DNA of 64,000 nt from Pseudomonas sp. GV071 (GCF_003050835.1 NZ_QAOJ01000014.1:62001-126000); one strand, 5' to 3'; positions 16,220 to 24,758 are shown, numbered from the stretch's first letter. Notes: a model not told the origin generated them from the sequence alone. Program-made: numbers and translations.

Positions 16220-17362
16220 TTGAGTTCTTTATCGCCTAAACAAGCGGCAGCCATTGCCACCCACGTCTACACCGCCCGCGACATGGTCGCCCCCGACGTT
16301 CTGCAATTGAGTGCAGATGGTATGGGCCTCAACGGTGTGTTCGATTTCAAAACCGCACAACTTGCCACCGGCACCAGCGGTGCCATCGCCCGCAAAACCA
16401 CCGGCTTCACCTATGGGGCCGAAGGCATGGGCACTCGCCAGGGTGAGGTGGTGCTGGCGTTTCGCGGCACCGACATCCTTCAGGACTGGCTCACCGATGG
16501 TAACTGCGGTGTGCAGCAGGGCCCGAGCGCCTGGCTGGTGCATGCCGGTTTCAATGAAACCTTCAAGTCGTTCCGCGAAGACCTTGACCGCTATATGCGC
16601 GGGCGCAAGCCCAGCATCATCCACTGCGTCGGCCATAGCCTGGGCGGTGCGCTGGCGACCTTGGCGGCGGACCATCTCAGTCAGGCCGGGGTCGGTGGCG
16701 TCAAGCTCTACACCTTTGGCTCGCCGCGCGTCGGCGTCGCCGGGTTCGCCCGCAACCTGACCAGCAAGCTGGGGGTGGAGAACATCCACCGTGTGTACCA
16801 CCTGGCCGACCCGGTCAGCATGGTGCCTATCTTCCCCTTTGCCCACGCGCCGGACGATGGCCCGGTCTGCCAGTTGCCCTGGGGCAGCTCGTTCTCCTTC
16901 GACGCCCACAAGATGGCCAACTACCGGCAATCCATCGGCGACGCCAGCTGGACGGGGTTGCGCCGGGTGCAGCAGACCTCGCTGGAGCGCGATGTACAGG
17001 CCTGGCTGAAAAACGCCAACGGCAGTGTATTGATGCTCTCGGCGACCTCGTTGCAGATGATCTCCAAGGCCATGCAGTACCTGTTGGGCAAAGCCCTGGG
17101 CGTGGCGGCGGGGACGGTGGTAACAGTGGGGATGACGGTACTGGACCAGATTGCCGGTTTGTTGGTCAGCGGCGCGAATGCTTGCAAGGCGCTGGGGGAT
17201 TCGTTGCACAGCCTGATTGTGCAGATATTCCGCTTTCTCGGTCGCCCACTGCCCAGCGCGGCCAACCTGACGGTCGCCTTCCTGCGCTGGGTGCTGGAGT
17301 TGTTAAGCACTACGGTGATCAATCTGGCGCGTCGTGCTATCGACGTCGGCATGCGCCTGTAA
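16220..17362 (+). CDS. Class 3 (alpha/beta hydrolase) lipase, possible secreted effector
   Basis: A 380-residue protein with the class 3 lipase core: FRGTD near residue 82 (oxyanion region), the nucleophile elbow GHSLGGALATL near residue 139, then FGSPRVG and HLADPVSMVP with the catalytic Asp. There is no signal peptide. The start is a TTG with GAAGGG 8 bp upstream; no ATG fits better. After about residue 260 there is a long C-terminal extension rich in small hydrophobic residues (GKALGVAAGTVVTVGMTVL and later segments) that could insert into membrane. Lack of export signal plus a periplasmic neighbour suggests type VI-like delivery, but no secretion genes or adaptor are in the window. Confidence 0.85.
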   Translation: MSSLSPKQAAAIATHVYTARDMVAPDVLQLSADGMGLNGVFDFKTAQLATGTSGAIARKTTGFTYGAEGMGTRQGEVVLAFRGTDILQDWLTDGNCGVQQGPSAWLVHAGFNETFKSFREDLDRYMRGRKPSIIHCVGHSLGGALATLAADHLSQAGVGGVKLYTFGSPRVGVAGFARNLTSKLGVENIHRVYHLADPVSMVPIFPFAHAPDDGPVCQLPWGSSFSFDAHKMANYRQSIGDASWTGLRRVQQTSLERDVQAWLKNANGSVLMLSATSLQMISKAMQYLLGKALGVAAGTVVTVGMTVLDQIAGLLVSGANACKALGDSLHSLIVQIFRFLGRPLPSAANLTVAFLRWVLELLSTTVINLARRAIDVGMRL

Positions 17363-17368
17363 GGCGAA

Positions 17369-17725
17369 CTAGCGGGAGCGCAGGGCCTTGGCCATGGCCT
17401 GGTCGGTGTCGTGCTCCCACTTCTCATCGCGGTCGCTGTTGCGCTGTTCTTCGTAGGCGCGCAGCTGCGCACTTTCCATCTCGGCCTGGCATTGGCGGAA
17501 ACCGTCGCTCCAGCCTTCGGCGTATTGGGCGTCTTTCAGGTAGCGCGGTACGTCTTTCTTGAAACCGCCGGTCATGGCGCCCGCCGCCTGGCGACCGCTG
17601 CCGCAGCCATCGGTGTAACCGGCGGCGAAGGGTTCCGGGTAGCCCTGGGCGACCAGGTAGTCGTAACTGCCTTGGCAGGCAGCAAGCAGGGCGAGGATGG
17701 GGATTAACAACAGAAAGGGGCGCAC
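17369..17725 (-). CDS. Small lipoprotein of unknown function
   Basis: A 118-residue minus-strand gene starting MRPFLLLIPILALLAAC, with lipobox LAAC (Cys17). The mature part has a Gly-rich segment (GYTDGCGSGRQAAGAMTGG) and a charged, helical C terminus rich in Glu, Arg and Gln. It ends 6 bp from the lipase stop on the opposite strand, so the genes converge. No family is recognised. It could be envelope-associated by its anchor only. Confidence 0.78.
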   Translation of the reverse strand: MRPFLLLIPILALLAACQGSYDYLVAQGYPEPFAAGYTDGCGSGRQAAGAMTGGFKKDVPRYLKDAQYAEGWSDGFRQCQAEMESAQLRAYEEQRNSDRDEKWEHDTDQAMAKALRSR

Positions 17726-17823
17726 GGGTTATCTCCGGGTGGCGGATGGAGAAAGTGTGCGCGGGCTGTTGTGAGAAAAACGTCAAATTGGTGTAACGCC
17801 GGTGTTGGGCAACAAAGCACGGC

Positions 17824-19677
17824 TCAATAGTGGTACCACTTCAGCTCCAGGCTCACCTCGTTCTCAGGCGATGCCAGCTGGCTGAAGTCGCGCTTTGCTG
17901 ACAAACGCAGCCCCAGGTTTCGCGAGATTTCCCATTGCTGGTTCAGGCTCAGGCTGCGCCGTACTTCGCCGCTGGTGAAGTAGTCGCCACGCGCTTCCAG
18001 GCTCAGGTTGCCCAGTGGGTTACGCCAGAGCAGGCCGCTGTTGAAGCCGGCCGCCGGTGTAATGAATGCGGCAAAATCACTGTTGTGTTCGATGCGCACG
18101 GTGCCGAGGGTGAAGCCCAGCAGGTCATCCGTCAGCGCCCAGGTGCCGCCCACGCCGCCATTCAAATGAGTGATCAGACGTTCGTCACCATCTTTTCCCA
18201 AGACCCGCTCCAGCCCACTCGCCACCTGCCAGGACCACGGCTGCAGCAGTTCGTTGCGCGGCGTCAGCGAGCGGATGTTGGCCAGATCGAGGTTCTGCAA
18301 TTGCCAATGGTTGCCTTCGTATTGGCGCAGTTTCAGCTGCAGGATTTCGATCTGCGCGCCCAAGGGGAAACCGTAGAGGTTGTCGTTGAGGTCGTGATAG
18401 GCCATGCGCAGGCCGTACTCGGCGAAGGCACGATCATCACGGCTACCGGCGCCCAGTTGCCAGGTGCGCGACTCGTGGCCTTGTTCCGGCAGACCGGGGC
18501 GTTCCACCTCCAGCGCGGGCGGCGGGTTACGGTTGATGCTTTTCAGCAGGGCGTAACTGCGCTGGGCGCTGGCGCTGTCTCGTTCGCCGGCGGCGCTGCG
18601 GTAGCGTTGCAGGCGAAAGGCGGCGTCCTGAATCAGGGCCTGACGCTCGCGCGGCTGTTGCTGAAAGTCAGGGCTTTGCGCCTGCGCGGGATCGTCGGCC
18701 AATTGCAGGGCCCAGTGTTGTTCCTCGCCGGTTAGTGGCTGGGCACGTGCCAGCAGTTCCCGTTCACGCGAAGGGCGGTAATCGATACTGCTGACCAGGC
18801 CCGCCTCTTTCACCGCGCGCACGGTGTCGGTGGGGATCGCGGTGATGGGAAATTGCTCGGTCAGTTCGAGGCCGGGGCGGGCGATTTCCAGCAACTCCAG
18901 CAGTCGGAACGAGCAGTTTTCGTCGAAGAAGAAATAGTCGAAGCGGATCTGCTTGAGCTCCCACACGTGCTCGACCATCCGTGCGGTTTCTGCTTGCGTG
19001 AGGTTCAGGCGGTACTCCCACAGGTCGCGGTTTTCCAGGCTGCGGTATTCGGCGAGTTTTTCCCGGTAGGGCACCAGGGCGAACAACCCGGGGTAGCCGC
19101 CCATCAGGCCTTTCCAGGCGTACAGAATGCTGTTGTCCATGCCTTCGATAAAGGCGCCGAAGTTCAGCGCGTAACTGAGCAGGGCGGTGTTGTCGCTGTC
19201 GATGTCGGCCTGGTCGATGCGCAGCAAGGTGTGGCCGAACATCGACGAGGGGCTGTTGAGGTAGGCCGCTGGGAAAATCAGCACGGCGCTGTGCGGGGCG
19301 ATGTCCTTGAACCAGGCGTTGAACTCGGCGCAGTCGGGCGTGGGCAGGTCACTGAGTTGCAGCTGTTCACGCAGCCAGCGGGTGCGCGCCGGGTACACGC
19401 ATTGGGCATGTTTGTCGCCGCTGGTGGCAGGGGCGTAGAGGGCCTTGAGGGTGGCGGCCAACTCGGCGTCAGGGTGGTTTTCGCCATTCGGGGAGAGGAA
19501 AAAGCGTGGGTCATCTACATAACTTCGCCAGCCGCCGAACTTGCCGGTTTCGTAATGATTGAGGGCGATCCAGTACGGATCAAAGGCCAGCGCCTGCAGG
19601 CGTTCTTGAAGGACTGTGGGCGCGGCCTGGGCCAGACCGCCAACGCTTAAGGCCAGAGCGAATAAAGTCCGTTTCAA
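17824..19677 (-). CDS. DUF4105 (Lnb-type N-terminal domain) envelope protein
   Basis: A large exported protein of unknown role. I prefer the TTG start at 19677 because an AGAAGAAC site precedes it and the product begins with a clean signal peptide (KRTLFALALSVGGLAQA); a GTG at 19707 would add ten basic residues. The first half is the DUF4105 domain, with conserved SPSSMFGHTLLRID and ENCSFRLLELL (His and Cys of a papain-like arrangement, similar to lysostaphin-type or NlpC-like hydrolases). The second half shows alternating strands and ends in aromatic WYHY, suggesting an outer-membrane barrel. It stands alone between convergent and divergent neighbours. Confidence 0.82.
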   Translation of the reverse strand: MKRTLFALALSVGGLAQAAPTVLQERLQALAFDPYWIALNHYETGKFGGWRSYVDDPRFFLSPNGENHPDAELAATLKALYAPATSGDKHAQCVYPARTRWLREQLQLSDLPTPDCAEFNAWFKDIAPHSAVLIFPAAYLNSPSSMFGHTLLRIDQADIDSDNTALLSYALNFGAFIEGMDNSILYAWKGLMGGYPGLFALVPYREKLAEYRSLENRDLWEYRLNLTQAETARMVEHVWELKQIRFDYFFFDENCSFRLLELLEIARPGLELTEQFPITAIPTDTVRAVKEAGLVSSIDYRPSRERELLARAQPLTGEEQHWALQLADDPAQAQSPDFQQQPRERQALIQDAAFRLQRYRSAAGERDSASAQRSYALLKSINRNPPPALEVERPGLPEQGHESRTWQLGAGSRDDRAFAEYGLRMAYHDLNDNLYGFPLGAQIEILQLKLRQYEGNHWQLQNLDLANIRSLTPRNELLQPWSWQVASGLERVLGKDGDERLITHLNGGVGGTWALTDDLLGFTLGTVRIEHNSDFAAFITPAAGFNSGLLWRNPLGNLSLEARGDYFTSGEVRRSLSLNQQWEISRNLGLRLSAKRDFSQLASPENEVSLELKWYHY

Positions 19678-19820
19678 GGTGGTTGTTCTTCTTCTATAGC
19701 GGTGCACGGAGCTTTGTAGGGGAGGGCGATGGTGTCAAGGAAGAACGCCTTGCCAGACAGAATCGGCCGGCGCCAGAATGGCCGCGAACGATGACTGCCC
19801 ATCTGAACTAAGGATTTTCG

Positions 19821-22274
19821 ATGCCTGATCCCGTTGCCAATGGCCTTCGCTTGGCGCCCGACGCGCTAACCCGTCCCTTCGATCCTAGTCAGTTCAAGTT
19901 CACCATCACCGATGATCTGGAACCCTTCCGTGGTGTGCTCGGCCAGGAGCGTGCGGTGGAGGCCCTGCAGTTTGGCGTGGCCATGCCGCGCCCTGGCTAC
20001 AACGTGTTTGTCATGGGCGAGCCGGGCACCGGCCGCTTCTCCTTCGTAAAACGCTACCTCAAGGCCGAAGGCAAACGCCTGGATACGCCGTCGGACTGGG
20101 TGTACGTCAACCACTTCGACGAAACCCGCGAACCCCGTGCCCTGGAATTGCCGCCCGGCACCGCGACGGCGTTTATCGCCGCTATCGAAGTGCTCATCGA
20201 CAACCTGATGGCCACCTTTCCGGCGGTGTTCGAGCACCCGACCTATCAGCAGAAAAAAAGCGCCATCGACCGCGCGTTCAACCAGCGTTACGACCGCGCC
20301 CTGGACGTAATCGAGCGTCTGTCGCTGGAAAAGGAAATTGCCCTTTACCGCGACAACACCAATATCGCCTTCACTCCGATGAAAGACGGTAAGGCGCTGG
20401 ACGAAGCCGAATTCGGCCAACTGCCGGAAGCCGAGCGCGAGCGCTATCACGCTGATATCTCGTCGCTGGAAGAGCGCCTGAATGAAGAACTGGCCAGCTT
20501 GCCGCAGTGGAAGCGTGAGTCGAGCAACCAGTTGCGCTACCTGAATGAAGAAACCATCACCCTCGGTCTGCAGCCGCTGCTCGGCCCGCTCTCGGAAAAG
20601 TACGCGGAGAACGCCGGCGTTTGCGCGTACCTGCAGGCGGTGCAGGTCAATCTGCTGAAGACCGTGGTCGAGCAGTTGGTGGATGTGGATAAGGTGGATG
20701 CCGAGGCGCGCAAGTTTCTGCAGGAGCAGTACTGCCCGAGCCTGGTGGTCGGCCACCACGCCAGCGGCGGCGCGCCGGTGGTGTTCGAGTCGCACCCGAC
20801 TTATGACAACCTGTTCGGCCGTATCGAATACAGCACCGACCAGGGCGCGCTCTACACCAGCTACCGGCAACTACGCCCCGGTGCGTTGCACCGCGCCAAC
20901 GGCGGCTTTTTGGTGCTGGAAGCGGAGAAGATGCTTGGTGAGCCGTTCGTGTGGGAAGCGCTCAAGCGCGCCCTGCAACAGCGCAAGCTGAAGATGGAAT
21001 CGCCGTTGGGTGAGTTGGGCCGTTTGGCGACCGTTACCCTCACGCCGCAGGTCATCCCGCTCAGCATCAAGATCATCATCATCGGTTCGCGCCAGCTGTA
21101 TTACGCGCTGCAGGACAACGATCCGGACTTCCAGGAGATGTTCCGCGTACTGGTCGACTTCGATGAAGACATTCCCCTGCACGACGACAGTCTGGAGCAG
21201 TTCGCCCAGTTGCTGAAAACCCGTACCTCGGAAGAGGGCATGGCGCCGCTGACCGCCGATGCGGTGGCGCGCCTGGCGACGTACAGCGCACGCCTGGCCG
21301 AACACCAGGGGCGCTTGTCGGCGCGCATCGGCGACTTGTTCCAACTGGTCAGCGAGGCAGACTTCATTCGCCAACTGGCCAACGACACGGTCACCGACGC
21401 CGGCCATATCGAACGTGCCCTGAAGGCCAAGGCCACCCGCACCGGGCGTGTGTCGGCGCGGATTCTCGACGACATGCTGGCCGGCATCATTCTGATCGAC
21501 ACCGCCGGCGCGGCTGTGGGTAAGTGCAACGGCCTGACGGTGCTGGAAGTGGGCGACTCCGCCTTTGGCGTGCCGGCGCGGATTTCCGCCACGGTTTACC
21601 CGGGCAATAGCGGCATCGTCGACATCGAACGTGAGGTCAACCTCGGTCAGCCGATTCACTCCAAAGGCGTGATGATTCTGACCGGCTACCTCGGCAGCCG
21701 TTATGCCCAGGAATTCCCCCTGGCGATTTCCGCCAGCATCGCCCTGGAGCAGTCCTACGGCTACGTGGACGGAGACAGCGCCTCCCTGGGCGAGGTGTGC
21801 ACGCTGATCTCCGCCTTGTCGCGCACGCCGCTGAAACAGTGCTATGCGATCACCGGCTCGATCAACCAGTTCGGTGAAGTGCAGGCAGTCGGCGGTGTGA
21901 ATGAAAAGATCGAGGGCTTCTTCCGACTCTGCGAAGCGCGCGGTCTGACCGGCGAACAGGGGGCGATCATTCCCCACGCCAACGTCGCCACCTTGATGCT
22001 TGATGAGCGGGTGCTGCAGGCAGTGCGTGCCGGGCTGTTCAACGTCTATGCCGTGCGCCAGGTGGACGAGGCGTTGGGGCTGTTGGTCGGTGAGGCGGTA
22101 GGCGAGGCGGACGAGAACGGTGAGTTCCCCGAAGGCAGCGTTAATGCACGGGTGGTCGAGCGGTTGCAGGAAATCGCCGAGATCGGTCTGGAGGAGGAAG
22201 AAGAGAAGGGCGTCGAGGCGGAAGCAGCGGCACTGTTGACCGGCAAAGCCGAGTCAAAAGCCGACGCCAAATAA
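19821..22274 (+). CDS. Lon-like ATP-dependent protease
   Basis: An 817-residue AAA+ Lon-type protease, lacking the classical Lon N-terminal domain. The AAA part has a modified P-loop (GEPGTGRFS, near residue 68; the usual Lys of GxxxxGK is replaced by Arg) and a long insert. The C-terminal serine protease domain has the catalytic Ser in GDSASLGE and the Lys in VNEKIEGFF. An acidic tail (EEEEEKGVEAE) ends the protein. Likely role is degradation of regulatory or damaged proteins. Gene order downstream (small ORF, UPF0114, fklB) matches what I recall for PA4576. P. aeruginosa has another such protease, so I give no symbol. Confidence 0.93.
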   Translation: MPDPVANGLRLAPDALTRPFDPSQFKFTITDDLEPFRGVLGQERAVEALQFGVAMPRPGYNVFVMGEPGTGRFSFVKRYLKAEGKRLDTPSDWVYVNHFDETREPRALELPPGTATAFIAAIEVLIDNLMATFPAVFEHPTYQQKKSAIDRAFNQRYDRALDVIERLSLEKEIALYRDNTNIAFTPMKDGKALDEAEFGQLPEAERERYHADISSLEERLNEELASLPQWKRESSNQLRYLNEETITLGLQPLLGPLSEKYAENAGVCAYLQAVQVNLLKTVVEQLVDVDKVDAEARKFLQEQYCPSLVVGHHASGGAPVVFESHPTYDNLFGRIEYSTDQGALYTSYRQLRPGALHRANGGFLVLEAEKMLGEPFVWEALKRALQQRKLKMESPLGELGRLATVTLTPQVIPLSIKIIIIGSRQLYYALQDNDPDFQEMFRVLVDFDEDIPLHDDSLEQFAQLLKTRTSEEGMAPLTADAVARLATYSARLAEHQGRLSARIGDLFQLVSEADFIRQLANDTVTDAGHIERALKAKATRTGRVSARILDDMLAGIILIDTAGAAVGKCNGLTVLEVGDSAFGVPARISATVYPGNSGIVDIEREVNLGQPIHSKGVMILTGYLGSRYAQEFPLAISASIALEQSYGYVDGDSASLGEVCTLISALSRTPLKQCYAITGSINQFGEVQAVGGVNEKIEGFFRLCEARGLTGEQGAIIPHANVATLMLDERVLQAVRAGLFNVYAVRQVDEALGLLVGEAVGEADENGEFPEGSVNARVVERLQEIAEIGLEEEEEKGVEAEAAALLTGKAESKADAK

Positions 22275-22363
22275 GGTCGTGACTGCTCGATGGCTGGTCA
22301 GTCATTGAGCAGTTTCCTCGCGGCCACGGGGAATGGTGGCTGGACCTGCTTGCCCACGGTCCA

Positions 22364-22382
22364 TCCACAGAGTTATCCACAG
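22364..22382 (+). promoter_or_regulatory. DnaA box, left copy of a 19-bp repeat
   Basis: The sequence TCCACAGAGTTATCCACAG contains a consensus DnaA box TTATCCACA (22373-22381) plus a partial second half-site. An identical copy occurs 520 bp downstream. Confidence 0.6.
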
Positions 22383-22462
22383 CTGGCGGGGATAACCTTG
22401 AGGCTTCCATCAGCCGCTTGACGGGCGTAGTCTGAACGCCAGACCTCGCGAGGGCCGCCGTC

Positions 22463-22804
22463 ATGCCACGCAGCCTCTGCCTCACCCGTCATTGTCTTGG
22501 CCTGATCACCCGTATCGAATGTGTGATCCGCCCGCTGGCAGGCGAAAATGGCCTCTGGGTTCTCATCTGCGGCGCCGGCATGGCCGCTTCCCAGCCTTCC
22601 GCTATCAAGACGCAAGGCCCATTCCACGGGCCTCTGGTGGCCCAGGATGTGATGTCGGCAATCGCCGACAATCTCGCCGAACTCGGTTATACCCCTAGCG
22701 ACGAACCTTCTATCTGGTGCCTGCACCTGCAGGCCGAATTGCGTCGGGTGAACGCCGAGCGGGGCCGCCATCTGGGTGATTGTCAGTTCCGGCCGGAAAC
22801 TTAG
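22463..22804 (+). CDS. Small conserved-position hypothetical protein
   Basis: A 113-residue protein starting at ATG 22463. It reads as a compact alpha/beta fold with LWVLICGAGMAAS and a C-terminal helix LHLQAELRRVNAERG; no domain is recognised. Its position between the Lon-like protease and UPF0114 gene corresponds to PA4575 in P. aeruginosa as I recall. It is bracketed by two identical DnaA-box sequences. Confidence 0.65.
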   Translation: MPRSLCLTRHCLGLITRIECVIRPLAGENGLWVLICGAGMAASQPSAIKTQGPFHGPLVAQDVMSAIADNLAELGYTPSDEPSIWCLHLQAELRRVNAERGRHLGDCQFRPET

Positions 22805-22883
22805 AAGTCAGCATTGCTCAGCTTTTGAGCATTCCCCGCAAAGCCTGTCGCTGCGCTTGCTGGAGCCGTCTATCCGGAGGCCG

Positions 22884-22902
22884 TCCACAGAGTTATCCAC
22901 AG
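22884..22902 (+). promoter_or_regulatory. DnaA box, right copy of the 19-bp repeat
   Basis: Identical to 22364-22382, with TTATCCACA at 22893-22901. It lies 115 bp upstream of the UPF0114 gene, so it could also serve as a DnaA operator there. Confidence 0.6.
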
Positions 22903-23016
22903 AAGCTGTACATAACAAAATGTGGTGGTTTTGGCGGCTGCAGGCAGGGTAGGACGGCTTGTCTCGTCAAGTTCGCTGGGTATACTCGCGCTCACTTTTA
23001 CCTGCTGTGAGCCATC

Positions 23017-23505
23017 ATGGAACGCATTATTGAAAACGCGATGTACGCCTCCCGCTGGCTGCTGGCGCCGATCTACTTTGGTCTGTCGCTGGGGCTGCTG
23101 GCGCTGGCGCTGAAGTTCTTCCAGGAAATCTTCCACATCCTGCCGAATATCTTTGCCCTGGCTGAGTCCGAACTGATTCTGGTGCTGCTGTCGCTGATCG
23201 ACATGGCGCTGGTCGGCGGCCTGCTGGTGATGGTGATGATCTCGGGTTACGAGAACTTCGTGTCGCAGTTGGATATCGACGAAGGCAAAGAGAAGCTCAA
23301 CTGGCTGGGCAAGATGGACTCCAGCTCGTTGAAGATGAAGGTGGCGGCCTCCATCGTGGCGATTTCCTCCATTCACCTGCTGCGGGTGTTTATGGATGCC
23401 AAGAACATCGAGCCTGAATACCTGAAGTGGTACGTGATCATTCACATGACCTTCGTGGTCTCGGCCTTTGCCATGGGTTACCTGGACAAGCTGACCAAGC
23501 ACTGA
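23017..23505 (+). CDS. UPF0114 (YqhA) family membrane protein
   Basis: A 162-residue inner-membrane protein with three or four hydrophobic segments (about residues 10-32, 52-75, 105-125 and 135-155). The first contains ASRWLLAPIYFGLSLGLLAL and the second ILVLLSLIDMALVGGLLVMVM, both typical of the TIGR00645/YqhA family. Function is unknown. It stands alone with the fklB gene 71 bp downstream. Confidence 0.93.
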   Translation: MERIIENAMYASRWLLAPIYFGLSLGLLALALKFFQEIFHILPNIFALAESELILVLLSLIDMALVGGLLVMVMISGYENFVSQLDIDEGKEKLNWLGKMDSSSLKMKVAASIVAISSIHLLRVFMDAKNIEPEYLKWYVIIHMTFVVSAFAMGYLDKLTKH

Positions 23506-23576
23506 CACGCATCGGCTCGCCAGGACTTGTGTGCTAGGCTGGCCGCCCTTTTTTTGGCCTCAGCGGAGTTAACGCC

Positions 23577-24203
23577 ATGTCCGAACAGAATATCGACACC
23601 TTCACCACCGATGAGAGCCGAGTCAGCTACGGCATCGGCCGTCAGCTTGGCGACCAACTGCGCGACAACCCACCACCGGGCGTTAGCCTGGACGCGATCC
23701 TGGTCGGTCTGACCGACGCTTTCCGTGGCCACGCCAGCCGCGTCAGCCAGGAAGACATGTCCGCCAGCTTCAAGGTAATCCGCGAAATCATGCAGGCTGA
23801 AGCCGCTGCCAAAGCTGAAGCCGCTGCTGGCGAAGGCCGTGCCTTCCTGGCCGAAAACGCCAAGCGTGCCGGCATCGTGACCCTGGAATCCGGCCTGCAA
23901 TACGAAGTGCTGACCGCCGGTGAAGGCGCCAAGCCAACCCGCGAAAGCACCGTGCGTACCCACTACCATGGCACCCTGACCGACGGTTCGGTGTTCGACA
24001 GCTCCTACGAGCGTGGCGAGCCAGCTGAATTCCCGGTGGGCGGCGTAATCGCCGGCTGGACCGAAGCCCTGCAACTGATGGGTACCGGCAGCAAATGGCG
24101 CCTGTACGTGCCGAGCGAACTGGCCTACGGCGGCCAGGCTGTCGGCAGCATCCCGCCGCACAGCGTGCTGGTGTTTGATGTAGAGCTCTTGGAAATTCTG
24201 TAA
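23577..24203 (+). CDS. fklB: FKBP-type peptidyl-prolyl isomerase, FklB type
   Basis: A 208-residue proline isomerase with the two-domain FklB/Mip layout: an N-terminal helical dimerisation domain (MSEQNIDTFTTDESRVSYGIG, then an Ala-rich helix near residues 75-90) and a C-terminal FKBP domain from about residue 115 (VRTHYHGTLTDGSVFDSSY, ELAYGGQAVGSIPPHSVLVFDVELL). No signal peptide is seen, pointing to the cytoplasm. Normal length. Confidence 0.95.
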   Translation: MSEQNIDTFTTDESRVSYGIGRQLGDQLRDNPPPGVSLDAILVGLTDAFRGHASRVSQEDMSASFKVIREIMQAEAAAKAEAAAGEGRAFLAENAKRAGIVTLESGLQYEVLTAGEGAKPTRESTVRTHYHGTLTDGSVFDSSYERGEPAEFPVGGVIAGWTEALQLMGTGSKWRLYVPSELAYGGQAVGSIPPHSVLVFDVELLEIL

Positions 24204-24233
24204 GAAACCTACTGCGCTCGGTTTAGCGGCGTT

Positions 24234-24291
24234 AAAAACAGGCTCGCAATGCTCATTGGCTACAGCCAATTCCGCTTGCTCGCCTGTTTTT
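24234..24291 (+). repeat. Nested inverted repeat downstream of fklB
   Basis: The outer arms AAAAACAGGC (24234-24243) and GCCTGTTTTT (24282-24291) are exact complements, and an inner stem ATTGGC/GCCAAT (24255-24260 with 24265-24270) sits inside. The whole can form a long branched hairpin with a T-rich end. It looks like a dispersed palindromic element or composite terminator. Confidence 0.5.
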
Positions 24292-24351
24292 GCCTTGCTA
24301 CACCTTCGCTCGCTACGGTTTCAGCGGTTTGATGTTTCCCAGAAAACAAAA

Positions 24352-24379
24352 GGCCGAGAGTGAAAGCTCTCGGCCTTTT
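24352..24379. terminator. Bidirectional terminator between fklB and the convergent small gene
   Basis: A 9-bp perfect stem (GGCCGAGAG with CTCTCGGCC), 6-base loop, four T after and A residues before. It can end both fklB and the minus-strand gene. Confidence 0.85.
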
Positions 24380-24419
24380 GCGTTCTACGGTTGAGTACTT
24401 CAAGGGCTGGAGTTCCCGA

Positions 24420-24662
24420 TCAGTGCAGTTCAGAGGCCGGGCGCAGTGCGCGGGAGTAGCAGAACAGGAACAGGTTGCGCACCAACTCCTTGAGCACGGT
24501 CGGTTCGCTGGAGTTCAGGCCCGTGAGGTCGAGGTCGCCCTGTTCGCGTAATTCGTCCAGCGCTTCTTCTTCGAGTACGGCGCAAACCTTGCCGGTATCG
24601 CGGTGCAAAATGCGCAGGTAAGGGTGGGGGCGGTCCAGCCAAGCATCAATCAAATAGGTCAT
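24420..24662 (-). CDS. Small conserved protein, probably iron-regulated
   Basis: An 80-residue minus-strand protein, MTYLIDAWLDRPHPYLRILHR at the start, no signal or membrane segment, no domain recognised. GGAGAT precedes its ATG. A Fur-box-like sequence lies 24-51 bp upstream. By position before ispB it corresponds to PA4570, which I recall as strongly induced in iron starvation. Function unknown. Confidence 0.75.
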   Translation of the reverse strand: MTYLIDAWLDRPHPYLRILHRDTGKVCAVLEEEALDELREQGDLDLTGLNSSEPTVLKELVRNLFLFCYSRALRPASELH

Positions 24663-24685
24663 GGCTCATCTCCTTTTCTTGGTTT

Positions 24686-24713
24686 GATGAGAATAATTCC
24701 TATTGAGATAATA
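24686..24713 (-). promoter_or_regulatory. Candidate Fur box
   Basis: The AT-rich sequence around GAGAATAATTCCTATTGAG is a recognisable variant of the GATAATGATAATCATTATC Fur consensus, with TGAGAATAATT forming the strongest half. It sits directly upstream of the 80-residue gene, where Fur would block transcription. Confidence 0.6.
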
Positions 24714-24758
24714 GCAAGGGCTAATTTGCGTGACGGCGGAGCGCCTTGATCGGCGGCA

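Noticed and set aside
19821..22274. Calling the protease AsrA
   Set aside because: P. aeruginosa has more than one Lon-like paralogue, and the gene order here fits the PA4576 locus better than the AsrA locus.
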